Part shown: positions 25,638-34,726 of the stretch, in pieces
Layout: each line of letters opens with the position of its first letter
Position numbering within the stretch: position 1 is the stretch's first letter
Source: CAVRQM01 sp963822705
GTDB lineage: Bacteria > Pseudomonadota > Alphaproteobacteria > Acetobacterales > Acetobacteraceae
Assembly (NCBI GenBank): GCA_963822705.1
Contig: CAWGIX010000010.1
Coordinates: 310,001-374,000 of the forward strand
Direction of reading: 5' to 3'
DNA length: 64,000 bases
Translations under genes and position numbers: made by a program
Notes under the pieces: generated by a model
What the model saw: the letters and a program-made list of their open reading frames with translations, nothing else
Told to the model about the DNA's origin: nothing
Databases searched by the model: none

Positions 25638-26531
25638 CTACCCGAATTTGGGCAGCTCGCGTCCTCTCACGCCCGGACGAAACGCGAATATGCCGCCCGC
25701 CTGTGGTTCCCGCGAGACTTGCTCCGGAGAGAGTTTTTCCCGGGCGGAGGTGACGTAGAGGACGTCCAGATCCTCGCCTCCGAAGGCGCACATGGTGGGA
25801 TTGGTGACCGGCAGTATCACGTCGCGCTCGACGCGGCCGTCCGGGCGGAAGCGTCGCAGCCGCGCGCCGGCATGCAGCGCGCTCCAGTAGCAGCCGTCCA
25901 CGTCCAGCGCCGCGCCGTCCGGCTTGCCGTCATCTTTCGGCACCTGCGCGAACAGGCGGCGGTCGCGCAGATGGCCGCCTTCGCGGTCGTAGTCATAGAC
26001 AAAAATCCGGCCGCTCTCGGTATGGGCAAAAAACACTTTCGCAAAATCCGGCGTCCAGGCCAGACCGTTCGGAGTCAGCGCCTCGTCGTCGTGCGTGCGC
26101 AAGCCTTTGGCCGACGTATAGGAGTGCCAGTGTGACCTTTGCTTCGCGTCCTTTTGCCCATGCTCTATCGGCTCGAACATGGTGCCGAGCCAGAACCGGC
26201 CGGAATCGTCGCAGCCGCCCTCGTTGAAGCGGAACAGTTCTGGATCGTACGGCGGTTCAGCCAGTTTTTGGAGCGCCCCGGTTGCAAAATCCAGGGCGAA
26301 CACGCCACTGCGCAAGCCCACCAGCGCGCCCGAGCCGTCCCGGCGCAGCGCGTAGCAGCCAACCTCGGCCGGGAGCGTCCAGTGCCGGTCCATGCTGCTC
26401 GCCGGGTCGAAACGATGCAGCGCGGGCTGTCGGATGTCGATCCAGTAGAGCGACTGATCCGCCGCAGACCAGAACGGCAACTCGCCGAGAGCGGCGCGCG
26501 CATCAAGCACGCAGTCTACATCGTCGGCCAT
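25638..26531 (-). CDS. SMP-30/gluconolactonase/LRE family lactonase
   Basis: 297 residues, six-bladed propeller lactonase of sugar oxidation pathways (gluconolactone or related aldonolactones to acids). The metal ligands can be placed at Glu17 (LGELPFW), Asn155 (TPNGLAW) and Asp205 (KPDGAALD), and the substrate Asn103 sits in FRFNEGGCD. FWLGTM and FFAHTESGRIFVYDYD are also family marks. Cytosolic, with no signal peptide. It fits the sugar-uptake and oxidoreductase theme of the window. Confidence 0.93.
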   Translation of the reverse strand: MADDVDCVLDARAALGELPFWSAADQSLYWIDIRQPALHRFDPASSMDRHWTLPAEVGCYALRRDGSGALVGLRSGVFALDFATGALQKLAEPPYDPELFRFNEGGCDDSGRFWLGTMFEPIEHGQKDAKQRSHWHSYTSAKGLRTHDDEALTPNGLAWTPDFAKVFFAHTESGRIFVYDYDREGGHLRDRRLFAQVPKDDGKPDGAALDVDGCYWSALHAGARLRRFRPDGRVERDVILPVTNPTMCAFGGEDLDVLYVTSAREKLSPEQVSREPQAGGIFAFRPGVRGRELPKFG

Positions 26532-26548
26532 GGAACCGGAGCCTGATG

Positions 26549-26830
26549 CTACGGCTGGACGCTGACGCCTTTCCAGAACGCCACGCGGTCCTTGATCTGT
26601 GCGGCGGCCGGCTTCGGCTCGGGATAATACCAGACCGCATCGGGGTTGCTTTTGCCGTCGACGGTCAGGCTGTAGTAATGCGCCGTCCCCTTCCAGGGGC
26701 AGACGCTGGTGTGGGCACTGTCCTGCACGAGATCACGCCGCAGCGAGGTGGCGGGAAAATACGGATTGCCCTCCACCGTCACGATGTCCTCGCTCTCGGC
26801 GATCACCGTCCCGTTCCACGTGGCTTTCAT
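26549..26830 (-). CDS. DUF427 domain protein
   Basis: 93 residues, a single DUF427 domain: MKATWNGTVIAESEDIVTVE, YFPATSLRRDLV, TVCPWKGTAHYYSL-like core (here SVCPWKGTAHYYSL) and DAVWYYPEPKPAA. A compact beta-sandwich protein of unknown function, widespread in bacteria and fungi. An AGGAG site precedes ATG 26830. It lies 17 bases after the lactonase start on the same strand and could be co-transcribed with it. Confidence 0.9.
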   Translation of the reverse strand: MKATWNGTVIAESEDIVTVEGNPYFPATSLRRDLVQDSAHTSVCPWKGTAHYYSLTVDGKSNPDAVWYYPEPKPAAAQIKDRVAFWKGVSVQP

Positions 26831-27002
26831 GGCTTTGCTCCTGCTGTCTCGGTCTGGGACAGATGGGTCTGGATCAGCGTTGCGACACCCAGGCCGCCGT
26901 GCTTCAAACGGTCCAGCCGGTCCTATCCGAAGCCTCGAACCACATCTCGTCTTCGGCCCGCGTTTCAGGCGTTTCCAAATCTCGAAGCTCCGCGCGTGAC
27001 AG

Positions 27003-27030
27003 GCGCACTCCCGGGCGAACCCGGGTGCGC
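27003..27030. repeat. Hairpin with CGAA tetraloop
   Basis: GCGCAC(TC)CCGGG, loop CGAA, CCCGGGTGCGC: 11 paired bases with a two-base bulge. Very stable. It could be a terminator for minus-strand transcription or one arm of an extragenic palindromic repeat. Confidence 0.5.
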
Positions 27031-27051
27031 CGGTGTCTGGCAGCCATGACT

Positions 27052-27071
27052 GCACGGGCTGTAGCCCGTGC
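27052..27071. repeat. Perfect palindrome
   Basis: GCACGGGCT-GT-AGCCCGTGC, nine paired bases on a two-base centre, 21 bases from the previous hairpin. The closeness of the two suggests a paired extragenic repeat unit. Confidence 0.5.
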
Positions 27072-27175
27072 CGCCGTAGCCCAGCCCTGTAACGCTCAAC
27101 TCGTCGGGGGCTTGCGTCTTTCCTGTCGCTCGTCATCGGCGTGACATGTAACGCTTATCCCGGCGTGCCAAGACC

Positions 27176-27685
27176 TCACTGGAACTTTCCCAGAAAATCC
27201 CGTTTGCCGATGTCCACCCCGTTGTGCCGCAAGATGTCGTACGCGGTGGTGCAGTGAAATGTGAAGTTGGGGATGGCCCATTGCATCAAATAAGTCAGTC
27301 CCGGCATGGTCAGCGTGCGGTCGCGCAGTTTTATGCTGATCTGCCGGTTCTCGCTTCCGTCCATGCGGGAGGCATCCGCGCCCTCGACGACCGCCAGTGT
27401 TTTCGCGACGCGTTCGTGGAGTTGCGCGAAAGTGGTTTCGTCATCCGGGAAGCTGGGCGGCTCTTCGCCGGATAGGCGGGTGACTGCGGCTTTGGCGGCG
27501 TCGGAGGCGATCTGCACCTGCCGGATCAGCGGCAGCATATCCGGTGCCAAGCGCGATTGCAGCAGCACCGCCGGATCGACCTTTTTCGCCTCAGCGAATG
27601 CCTCGCCTTTCTTCAGCACCTCGTCCAGCGAGCCCAGCAGTTGCTTGAACACCGGCACACTGGCCGCGTGCATGGAAACCGTCAT
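27176..27685 (-). CDS. DUF1993 domain protein
   Basis: 169 residues from ATG 27685, chosen for the GGGAGAG site directly upstream. All-helical DUF1993 outline: VPVFKQLLGSLDEVLKKGEA, LLQSRLAPDMLPLIRQVQIA, GLTYLMQWAIPNFTFHCTTA and YDILRHNGVDIGKRDFLG. The HCTTAYDILRHNGV motif near the end is diagnostic and resembles the DinB-like four-helix fold, where His residues bind metal. Function unknown. Confidence 0.9.
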   Translation of the reverse strand: MTVSMHAASVPVFKQLLGSLDEVLKKGEAFAEAKKVDPAVLLQSRLAPDMLPLIRQVQIASDAAKAAVTRLSGEEPPSFPDDETTFAQLHERVAKTLAVVEGADASRMDGSENRQISIKLRDRTLTMPGLTYLMQWAIPNFTFHCTTAYDILRHNGVDIGKRDFLGKFQ

Positions 27686-27819
27686 AACTCTCCCTTCCCT
27701 CAACCAAAACGACTTCGCGGTGGCAAGGAGCCCTCTTGTTCAGATCGCCTTTTGCTCGATCCGGACGGCGAGCGCAAGGCGAGCAAAACGGCTGCAGTGA
27801 TACTGAGCTGCCCAACCTC

Positions 27820-28512
27820 CTAACTGGGCGAAAAATCATCCCCCAGAGGGGTGGGCCAGCCACGCTGTTGGTAGGCGCCGTCCCAGAACAGCCACTGGTA
27901 CTGCGTCGATCGAAAAAACGCCCTCATCATGCGACCGGTTGTCGCAGGCGCAGCCGCTGCGGCCGCTCGGTCGGTGATTCCGATGACCGTGCGCACCGCG
28001 TTGCCGAACGCTTCGTCGGCGTAGGTGTCGATCCAGTGCCGATACGGATTCGCCGCCACGGCTCGGTTGGCGATCGCGCTGCCCACGTCCCAGTATACCC
28101 AAAAGCAGGGCAGCAGTGCGGCCACCAGAATTTCCCAGGGATCGTGATACGCCGTGGCGAGCAGGAAGCTGGTGTAAGCGAGACAATCGGGCGACGGCTC
28201 GGCGTCCGCCAGCCGCGCTGGATCGACTCCGAATTGCTGCAAATACCGTTCGTGCAGCGCTTGCTCGACCGCCACTGCCTCCAGAGCTGATTCCGCGAAA
28301 GCGTGCAGCGTTGCTGCATCCGGGCCCTTTGCCCCGGCGATGGCAAGTGCCCGAGCGTATTGTCCGAGATACAGCGCGTCCTGGACGATGTAGCCCTGGA
28401 ACCGCTCGCGGCTGAGCGAACCATGCGACAACTCGGTGTTGAACGGTAGCTCGTGAATGGCTTGGCGCAGCCGCTCCGTGCGCTGCCAGGCTAGCTCGGA
28501 GAAACTGGTCAT
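27820..28512 (-). CDS. tenA: TenA-family thiaminase II (aminopyrimidine aminohydrolase), Glu to Gln at the usual acid position
   Basis: 230 residues, helical TenA fold. It salvages thiamine breakdown products by hydrolysing 4-amino-5-aminomethyl-2-methylpyrimidine. The catalytic Cys is Cys136 (LLPCFWVYWDVG), with YIVQDALYLGQYARAL, AYTSFLLATAYHDPWEILVA and IDTYADEAF in place. In the C-terminal motif S/TxYExxFWDxAY this protein reads STQYQWLFWDGAY, so Gln206 stands where Glu (Glu205 of B. subtilis) normally helps catalysis. This could lower activity or reflect a single base change. It follows argG on the same strand with a 19-base gap. Confidence 0.9.
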   Translation of the reverse strand: MTSFSELAWQRTERLRQAIHELPFNTELSHGSLSRERFQGYIVQDALYLGQYARALAIAGAKGPDAATLHAFAESALEAVAVEQALHERYLQQFGVDPARLADAEPSPDCLAYTSFLLATAYHDPWEILVAALLPCFWVYWDVGSAIANRAVAANPYRHWIDTYADEAFGNAVRTVIGITDRAAAAAAPATTGRMMRAFFRSTQYQWLFWDGAYQQRGWPTPLGDDFSPS

Positions 28513-28531
28513 CCGCCCGGCCCATATCCCA

Positions 28532-29747
28532 TCACAACGTTCCGCCCTTCCGACCCGCCATGGCTCCCAGCCGCAGCCGCAGCGCGTTCAGCTTTATGAA
28601 GCCCTGCGCGTCCGCTTGGTCATAGGCGCCCTGGTCTTCCTCGAACGTCACCACGCGCGTGGAATACAAGCTGTTCGGGCTTTCGCGGCCGATCACCGTC
28701 ACGTTGCCCTTGTACAATTTCAGCCGCACCCGGCCCGATACGGAATTCTGGCTGGCGTCGATCGCCGCCTGCAACATTCGGCGCTCCGGGCTGAACCACA
28801 ATCCGTTATAGATCAGTTCCGCATAGCGCGGCATCAGTTCGTCTTTCAAATGCGCAGCCTCGCGATCGAGCGTGATGCTCTCGATCCCGCGATGCGCGGC
28901 CAGCAGAATCGTCCCGCCCGGCGTCTGGTACACGCCGCGCGACTTCATGCCCACAAAGCGGTTCTCCACTAAATCGAGCCGGCCGATGCCGTTGTCGTGC
29001 CCGAGCGCATTCAGCCGCGTCAGCAGCGCCGCCGGAGAGAGTTCTGCGCCGTCGATCGCCACGGCGTCGCCGCGCTCAAAATCGATGGAGATGACCGTGG
29101 CACGGTCGGGCGCATCCTCCGGGCGGATGGTGCGCTGATAGACGATCTCGTCCGCCTCCAGCGCCGGGTCCTCCAGAATTTTGCCTTCCGACGACGAGTG
29201 CAGCAGATTCGCGTCCACCGAGAACGGCGCCTCGCCACGCTTGTCCTTCGCAATCGGAATCTGGTGCTGCTCGGCGAACTCCAGCAGGCTGGTGCGGCTG
29301 GTCAGATCCCACTCGCGCCAGGGTGCGATCACCGTCACGTCCGGCTTCAGGGCGTAGTACGAGCAACTCGAATCGTACCTGGTCGTTGCCTTTGCCGGTG
29401 GCGCCGTGCGCGACCGCGTCGGCGCCCACCTGTTCGGCGATCTCGATCTGGCGCTGTGCGATCAGCGGGCGCGCGATCGAGGTGCCGAGCAGGTACTGGC
29501 CCTCGTACAGCGCGTTGGCGCGGAACATCGGAAACACGAAATCGCGCACGAATTTTTCGCGCAGGTCGTCGACGAAAATCTCTTTCACGCCGAACATTTC
29601 GGCTTTGCGCCGCGCCGGCTCCAGCTCCTCGCCCTGGCCCAGATCGGCGGTGAACGTCACCACCTCGCAGCGATAGGTCTGCTGCAGCCAGCGCAAAATC
29701 ACGCTGGTGTCGAGCCCGCCCGAATAGGCGAGCACGACCTTTTTCAC
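28532..29747 (-). pseudogene. argG: Argininosuccinate synthase, one-base frameshift
   Basis: Joins citrulline and aspartate with ATP in arginine synthesis. N-terminal part: VVLAYSGGLDTSVILRWL (P-loop) and ATGKGNDQVRFE. C-terminal part in the next frame: VIAPWREWDLTSRTSLLEFA, NLLHSSSEGKILEDP, HDNGIGRLDLVENRFVGMKS and SRGVYQTPGG. One extra C near 29362 (TTG-C-TCGTACTACGCC) separates the halves. Removing it gives FELSYYALKPDVT, the family sequence, and a full-length enzyme of about 405 residues. Since this is a core biosynthetic gene with no other defect, a sequence error is the simplest reading. Confidence 0.93.
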
Positions 29748-29762
29748 TTGCCGCTTGCCATA

Positions 29763-31026
29763 CTATTCGGCCGCTTCCGCGGCAATGTGTTCGTGTCCCA
29801 TGCGCACATCCCGCGCCTCGCGTCCGAACCCCACCAGCAACGCGATCACCACAGCACGATACCGGCCACGCCGGCCAGCGCCCAACCCAGATTGTCGCCC
29901 ATGCGGTCCGCCAGCCCACTCTGGATGGTCGCGTTGTAGGAGGCCAGAAAATTGCCGATCTGGTAGGTGAGGCCGGGGAAGGTGGCGCGGATGTCGGGCG
30001 GCGACAGCTCGTTCAGGTGCGCCGGAATGACACCCCAGGCGCCCTGCACGCAAACCTGCATCAGGAACGCTCCCAAGGCCAGCAGCCGCGGGCTGATCGA
30101 AAATGCCCAGAGCGGAATCGACCGGCAACGACAGCACGGCCGCGATGACGATGGCCCGCCGCCGGCCGATACGCTGCGACAGCGTGCCGAACGACAGACC
30201 GCCCATGATCGCGCCGATATTGTAGGTGATCGCGATCGCCGTGATCGTGCCGGTCCGCAGACCGTGCTCCTCACGGAGGAAGCTCGGGTAGAGGTCCTGC
30301 GTGCCGTGGCTGTAGAAATTGAACGCGGTCATCATCAACATGGCGAAGATGGTGAGCCGGCAGATGTCGCCGCAGCACGCTCAAGACGCTCTCATGGCGC
30401 GCCGTGGACGATTGGCGCTGTTGCCAGTCGGGGCTCTCGGGAACGTGGCGGCGGATGTACAGGACCAGCAGCGCCGGTAGCCGCGCCGATCATGAACATG
30501 CCGCGCCAGCCGAGTGCCGCAGTTGCCCATGAGCCAGCCAGAATAGCAGGTTGCGAGCAGATACCCGCTGGGATAGCCTGCTTGCAGGAGACCGGAGACG
30601 GGCCTCGCCAGCGACGCCGGGATGCTCTCCATCGTCAGCGAGGCGCCTACGCCCCACTCGCCGCCCATGGCGACGCCGTAGAGCGCGCGCAGGATCAGGA
30701 AACCAGGTCAGCGTCGGGGCAAATCCGGTGACGAACTCCAGCACCGAGTAAGCCAGCACGTCGGCCATCAGCGTCGGTCGGCGGCCGAACCGGTCGGCTA
30801 GGCGACCGAACAGCCAGGCACCCAGGGCACGCGCCGCCAAAGTCAGCGTGATCGCCTAGGTCACGGTGGTGCGGTCGATACCGAACTCTTTGGCCACGTC
30901 GCCGATCACGAACACCATGATGAAGAAATCGAACGCATCAAGCGTCCAGCCGAGATAGGCCGCCGCTATGACGTGAGTTTGCGCCGAAGTAAGCGTGCTG
31001 CGTTCGCGTCTCGCCAGATCGGCCAC
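29763..31026 (-). pseudogene. MFS transporter (metabolite:H+ symporter type), multiply disrupted
   Basis: Starts with GTG 31026 (GGAGG upstream): VADLARRERSTLTSAQTHVI, then AAYLGWTLDAFDFFIMVFVI. An in-frame TAG occurs at 30858-30856, followed by ALGAWLFGRLADRFGRRPTL in the same frame. MGGEWGVGASLTMESIPASL, FNFYSHGTQDLYPSFLREEH, GGLSFGTLSQRIGRRRAIVI and GLTYQIGNFLASYNATIQSG follow in shifting frames. I count at least four frame changes plus one nonsense codon over 1.26 kb. The outline matches carboxylate/sialic-acid-type MFS carriers with 12 helices. It is either a decayed gene or a patch of very poor sequence; it is the most damaged gene in the window. Confidence 0.85.
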
Positions 31027-31108
31027 GCCATCCTCCTTGCCGCCGAATCGGCTTCAATGCCTGCCAGCAGAGGCCAGGCGCGCCAGCTCCGCAAGGGGGT
31101 AGGCGAGG

Positions 31109-33544
31109 TCAGCCAGCCAACATCGCCGCGACCTTGCCGGCCAGCGCATCCACCGCGAACGGTTTTCCCAGGCTGTCCATGCCGGGTCCCACCAAGGCAC
31201 CCGCGCCGATGCCATGGGCGTAGCCAGTGATGAACAGCACTTTCAGCCCGGGACGCTGGGCGCGCGCGGCGTCGGCGAGTTGGCGCCCGTTTATGCCCGG
31301 CAGACCCACATCCGTCACCAGCAGATCAACCGCCGTCCCGGACTGCAGCATCAGCAGCGCGTCGGCCCCGTTATCGGCCTCCAGAACCAAATAGCCGCGT
31401 TCCGAGAGCACTTCCGTCGCGACGGTGCGCACGACCACTTCATCTTCGACAACCAGAACGGCGTGGCCTGACCCGGTGCGGTCCTGAACTACGCTGCGGG
31501 ATGCCGGCTCTTCGATTGGAGCGGACCCGTAATACCGCGATAGGTAAATGTACACCGTGGTGCCGCGTTCCGGCTCGCTGTCGATGCGCACGTGGCCCCC
31601 CGATTGACGAACGAAGCCATACAGCATCGACAGTCCGAGGCCGGTACCATGGCCGATCGGTTTTGTGGTGAAGAACGGCTCGAAAGCCCGAGCCGACACC
31701 TCGGGCGGCATGCCCTGGCCGGTGTCGGCCACTGCGATCAATATGTAATCGCCGGGCCGAAGCTCGTTATGGCTCGCACAATACGCCTCGTCGAGCACTG
31801 CATTCCCGGTCCGGATGACCAACCGTCCGCCCTCCGGCATGGCGTCCCGCGCGTTGATGCACAGGTTCAGCAGCGCGCTTTCCAGCTGGTTGGCGTCGCA
31901 CAGAGTGGGCCATAGGGCAGGCTGCAGATCCGTTTGGACGTTGATGCCCGGACCCATGGTGCGCCGTACCAGCTCCTCTATGCCTGCAACGAGTCGATTC
32001 AGGTTGGCCGGTTTGGGGTCGAGCGACTGGCGGCGGGCGAACGCGAGCAGCCGATGTGTCAGCGAGGCGGCCCGACGCACCGATTCCATCGCGGCAGTGC
32101 TGTAACGTTCAAGGCCTTGCGTCCGGCCGCTCGCCACCCGCGCTTGCATGAGCTCGATGCTGCCGCCGATGCCGGTGAGCAGGTTGTTGAAGTCGTGCGC
32201 GATACCGCCGGTGAGCTGGCCGACCGCCTCCATCTTGTGGCTTTGCCGCAGAGCTTCTTCGAGGGCGCGGTGCTCGGTCACGTCTCGCGCGGTGATCAGG
32301 ATCAGCCGCTCGCCGTCCGGCCCGTCGATCGCGACGGCAACCGCGTCGAGTTCGCGCGTCCGATCGCCATAGCGTCGTCGCGCAAAATATCGGTGCGGAC
32401 CGGCGCCGGGGCGCAGCGCGGCCTGCAGTTGCGCGTCGACATCCGCCGCACTCTGCGGGTCGGCAGTCAGCTCACGTGGCCGTCGCCCGATCACGGCGTC
32501 TCGGCTGCGCCCCAGCACAACCAACGCGGGGGCATTAACGTCCAAAAACACGGGGCCCCGCTCGGGCTCTACGCGCAGCAGGAACAGGCACTCGGTCGAG
32601 TTCTCGAACACGGCGCGCAGACGGCTCTGCTCCAGCCGAAGGTGCGCGAGGGTGGCGTGCAACGCCTCGGTTCGCTCGTCGACCAGCCGCTCCAGCGAGT
32701 CGCGGTCCCGTGCCAGCAGCTGGCGCGCCTGGACCAGTTCCTCGATGTCCATGCCGACACCGAACCAGCGCTCTTTTGAGACGGTGTCGCTCTCCAGCGG
32801 CGTGCCGCGGCAGAGGTGCCAGCGATACGCGCCGTCCTCGCGGCGGAATCGCATCTCGATCTCATAGAGCTGGCCATCGCGGACCGCCTCCGCCCAGGTC
32901 GCGGCGGCCCGTTCGCGGTCATCCGGATGGATGACCTGCAGCCAGCCCTCGTCCATCAGGGCGCTGAAGGGCCGTCCGGTCAGTTCCGAGAATTGTGGGT
33001 TGACATAGACGTTGCGCCCCTCGGCATCGCACACGAACACGATCCCCGGAGTCGCCTCGGCGATGGCGCGGAAGCGCCGTTCGCTTGCGGCCAATGCCGA
33101 CTCCGTGCGCACGCGCGCGGTAACGTCGCGATAGAACAGCGCCACGCCCGAGCCGGACGGGAAAAAGCGGGTTTGCGCCCAAATGTCGAACCGTCCGGGG
33201 TAGTGATGCAGGAGGTCTTCCGGGGTGCGGTCGCGCAACACCCGGTTCAACGCTTCTCCGACGACTGTCCCCCGCGCCTGCGGCCAGAGTTCAAAGACGT
33301 TCCTGCCGACGATCTGCGAAGCCGGTCGGCCGTCCATGCGGCTCGCTGTCGTGTTCAGGTCCAGCACCCGCAGGTCAGGCCCGATCAGCAAGAAAGCTTC
33401 ATCGATGCTCTCGAGGGTGTCGCGCAGCCGTCGCTCGCTGGCGGCGACAGCCGCGCGCGTGTCGTCGGCACGCAGGCGCTCCAGTTCCGCGCGCAACGCC
33501 ACGTTCTCGTCGCGCAGCCGAACGAACTCTCCGCCCTCGTGCAC
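31109..33544 (-). CDS. Hybrid sensor histidine kinase (PAS-PAS-PAS-HisKA-HATPase-REC)
   Basis: 811 residues. A short N-terminal coiled coil (RLRDENVALRAELERL) is followed by three PAS domains (about 40-145, 155-270, 308-425; IHPDDRERA and RWFGVGMDIEEL are PAC-type marks). Phospho-acceptor His450 is in GGIAHDFNNLL. The HATPase has N-box LNLCINARDAMPEGG, G1 VADTGQGM, FEPFFTTK and GTGLGLSM. The receiver domain (about 693-811) has acceptor Asp745 in LLVTDVGLPG and KPF near the end. No membrane segment, so it senses a cytosolic signal, maybe redox or a ligand bound by PAS. No partner regulator is adjacent, so it must signal to a distant protein. Confidence 0.95.
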   Translation of the reverse strand: MHEGGEFVRLRDENVALRAELERLRADDTRAAVAASERRLRDTLESIDEAFLLIGPDLRVLDLNTTASRMDGRPASQIVGRNVFELWPQARGTVVGEALNRVLRDRTPEDLLHHYPGRFDIWAQTRFFPSGSGVALFYRDVTARVRTESALAASERRFRAIAEATPGIVFVCDAEGRNVYVNPQFSELTGRPFSALMDEGWLQVIHPDDRERAAATWAEAVRDGQLYEIEMRFRREDGAYRWHLCRGTPLESDTVSKERWFGVGMDIEELVQARQLLARDRDSLERLVDERTEALHATLAHLRLEQSRLRAVFENSTECLFLLRVEPERGPVFLDVNAPALVVLGRSRDAVIGRRPRELTADPQSAADVDAQLQAALRPGAGPHRYFARRRYGDRTRELDAVAVAIDGPDGERLILITARDVTEHRALEEALRQSHKMEAVGQLTGGIAHDFNNLLTGIGGSIELMQARVASGRTQGLERYSTAAMESVRRAASLTHRLLAFARRQSLDPKPANLNRLVAGIEELVRRTMGPGINVQTDLQPALWPTLCDANQLESALLNLCINARDAMPEGGRLVIRTGNAVLDEAYCASHNELRPGDYILIAVADTGQGMPPEVSARAFEPFFTTKPIGHGTGLGLSMLYGFVRQSGGHVRIDSEPERGTTVYIYLSRYYGSAPIEEPASRSVVQDRTGSGHAVLVVEDEVVVRTVATEVLSERGYLVLEADNGADALLMLQSGTAVDLLVTDVGLPGINGRQLADAARAQRPGLKVLFITGYAHGIGAGALVGPGMDSLGKPFAVDALAGKVAAMLAG

Positions 33545-33556
33545 GCTTCCTCCTGC

Positions 33557-34726
33557 TCAGGCCGGCGCCCTGGCGCGCACTCCCTCAGTGCGAAGCTGGC
33601 CACAGGCGGCCAGTATGTCGCGCCCGCGCGGCGTGCGTACGGGCGACGCAAAGCCAGCCTCCATGACGATAGCGGCGAAACGGTCGATCACCGCCGGCGA
33701 ACTGGTCTCGAACGCGCTGCCGGGCCACGGGTTGAACGGGATCAGATTGACTTTTGCGGGGATGCCGGCGATCAGCCGTACCAATGCGCGCGCCTCGGCC
33801 GCGCTGTCGTTCACTCCCTTCAGCATGACGTATTCGAACGTGATCCGCCGCGCGTTGCTGGCCGACGGGTAGCGGCGGCAGGCGGCGATCAGCTCGGCGA
33901 TGGGGTATTTGCGGTTGAGCGGGACCAGCCGATCGCGCACCGCGTCGTCCACCGCATGCAGCGACACCGCGAGATTCACGCCCAGTTCAGCCCCCGCACG
34001 GTCCATCATCGGCACCACGCCGGAGGTGGACAGCGTGATGCGCCGCCGCGACAGGCCGATGCCCTCGTGGTCCATGGCGATCGTCATGGCGCGGGCGACG
34101 TTCTCGTAGTTGTACAGCGGCTCGCCCATGCCCATCAGCACGATGGTGGACAGCAGCCGGGGTGTTTCTCCTTTCGGACTCGGCCATTCGCCGAAACTGT
34201 CGCGCGCGGCCATGAACTGACCCACGATCTCGGCCGCGCCCAGATTGCGCACCAGCGCCTGCGTGCCGGTATGGCAGAAGCGGCAGGACAGGGTGCAGCC
34301 GACCTGGCTGGAGATGCAGACTGCGCCGCGATCTTCCACCGGGTCGGGGATGTAGACGGTTTCCGCCTCCTGTCCGTCGCGAAACCGGAACAGGAACTTG
34401 CGCGTGGCGTCTTGGCTGTCCTGCACCAGCACCGGTGTCGGGCGGCCGATGACGAAGTGTTCGGCAAGCTTTTGCTGGAGCGGCCGCGCAATGGTGCTCA
34501 TTCGGGCGAAGTCGGTGACCCCCTGGTGATATATCCAGTGCCAGATCTGCTTTGCGCGAAACGGCTGTTCGCCGAGTGCGGCCAGCTCCGCAATCAGTTC
34601 CATCCGGGACAGGCCCACCAGGTCGCGGCGTCCATCGCTGAGCGTAGCGGGCGGCGGCTCGAACCGCGCCGCCTTGGCCAGCACGCGCGCACGATCCTCG
34701 TCCGAAAGCTTGAGGGCCGCACTCAC
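33557..34726 (-). CDS. rlmN: 23S rRNA (adenine2503-C2)-methyltransferase / tRNA A37 methylase
   Basis: 389 residues, radical-SAM enzyme methylating A2503 of 23S rRNA and A37 of some tRNAs. The cluster motif is C144-TLS-C148-RF-C151 (QVGCTLSCRFCHTG), with LMGMGEPLYNYENV and SLHAVDD after it. The methyl-carrying Cys is Cys375 (DILAACGQL). NPWPGS and FEYVMLKGVND are also standard. GTG start at 34726 overlaps the end of the ialB gene by 4 bases, so the two are coupled. Not a cfr-type resistance gene, as judged from its alphaproteobacterial RlmN style and context. Confidence 0.96.
   Translation of the reverse strand: MSAALKLSDEDRARVLAKAARFEPPPATLSDGRRDLVGLSRMELIAELAALGEQPFRAKQIWHWIYHQGVTDFARMSTIARPLQQKLAEHFVIGRPTPVLVQDSQDATRKFLFRFRDGQEAETVYIPDPVEDRGAVCISSQVGCTLSCRFCHTGTQALVRNLGAAEIVGQFMAARDSFGEWPSPKGETPRLLSTIVLMGMGEPLYNYENVARAMTIAMDHEGIGLSRRRITLSTSGVVPMMDRAGAELGVNLAVSLHAVDDAVRDRLVPLNRKYPIAELIAACRRYPSASNARRITFEYVMLKGVNDSAAEARALVRLIAGIPAKVNLIPFNPWPGSAFETSSPAVIDRFAAIVMEAGFASPVRTPRGRDILAACGQLRTEGVRARAPA

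Larger units (their letters stand above)
26831..27175. other. 345-base intergenic region with two strong hairpins
   Basis: No gene is visible between the DUF427 and DUF1993 genes, both on the minus strand. The stretch holds two neighbouring palindromes (listed separately) that are likely to form stable stems at RNA or DNA level and may end the DUF1993 transcript. The remaining sequence shows no repeat that I could recognise. Confidence 0.5.

Noticed and set aside
28532..29747. Programmed frameshifting in argG, phnM and the others
   Set aside because: No slippery heptamer or downstream pseudoknot is evident at the shift points I examined, and these families do not use recoding.
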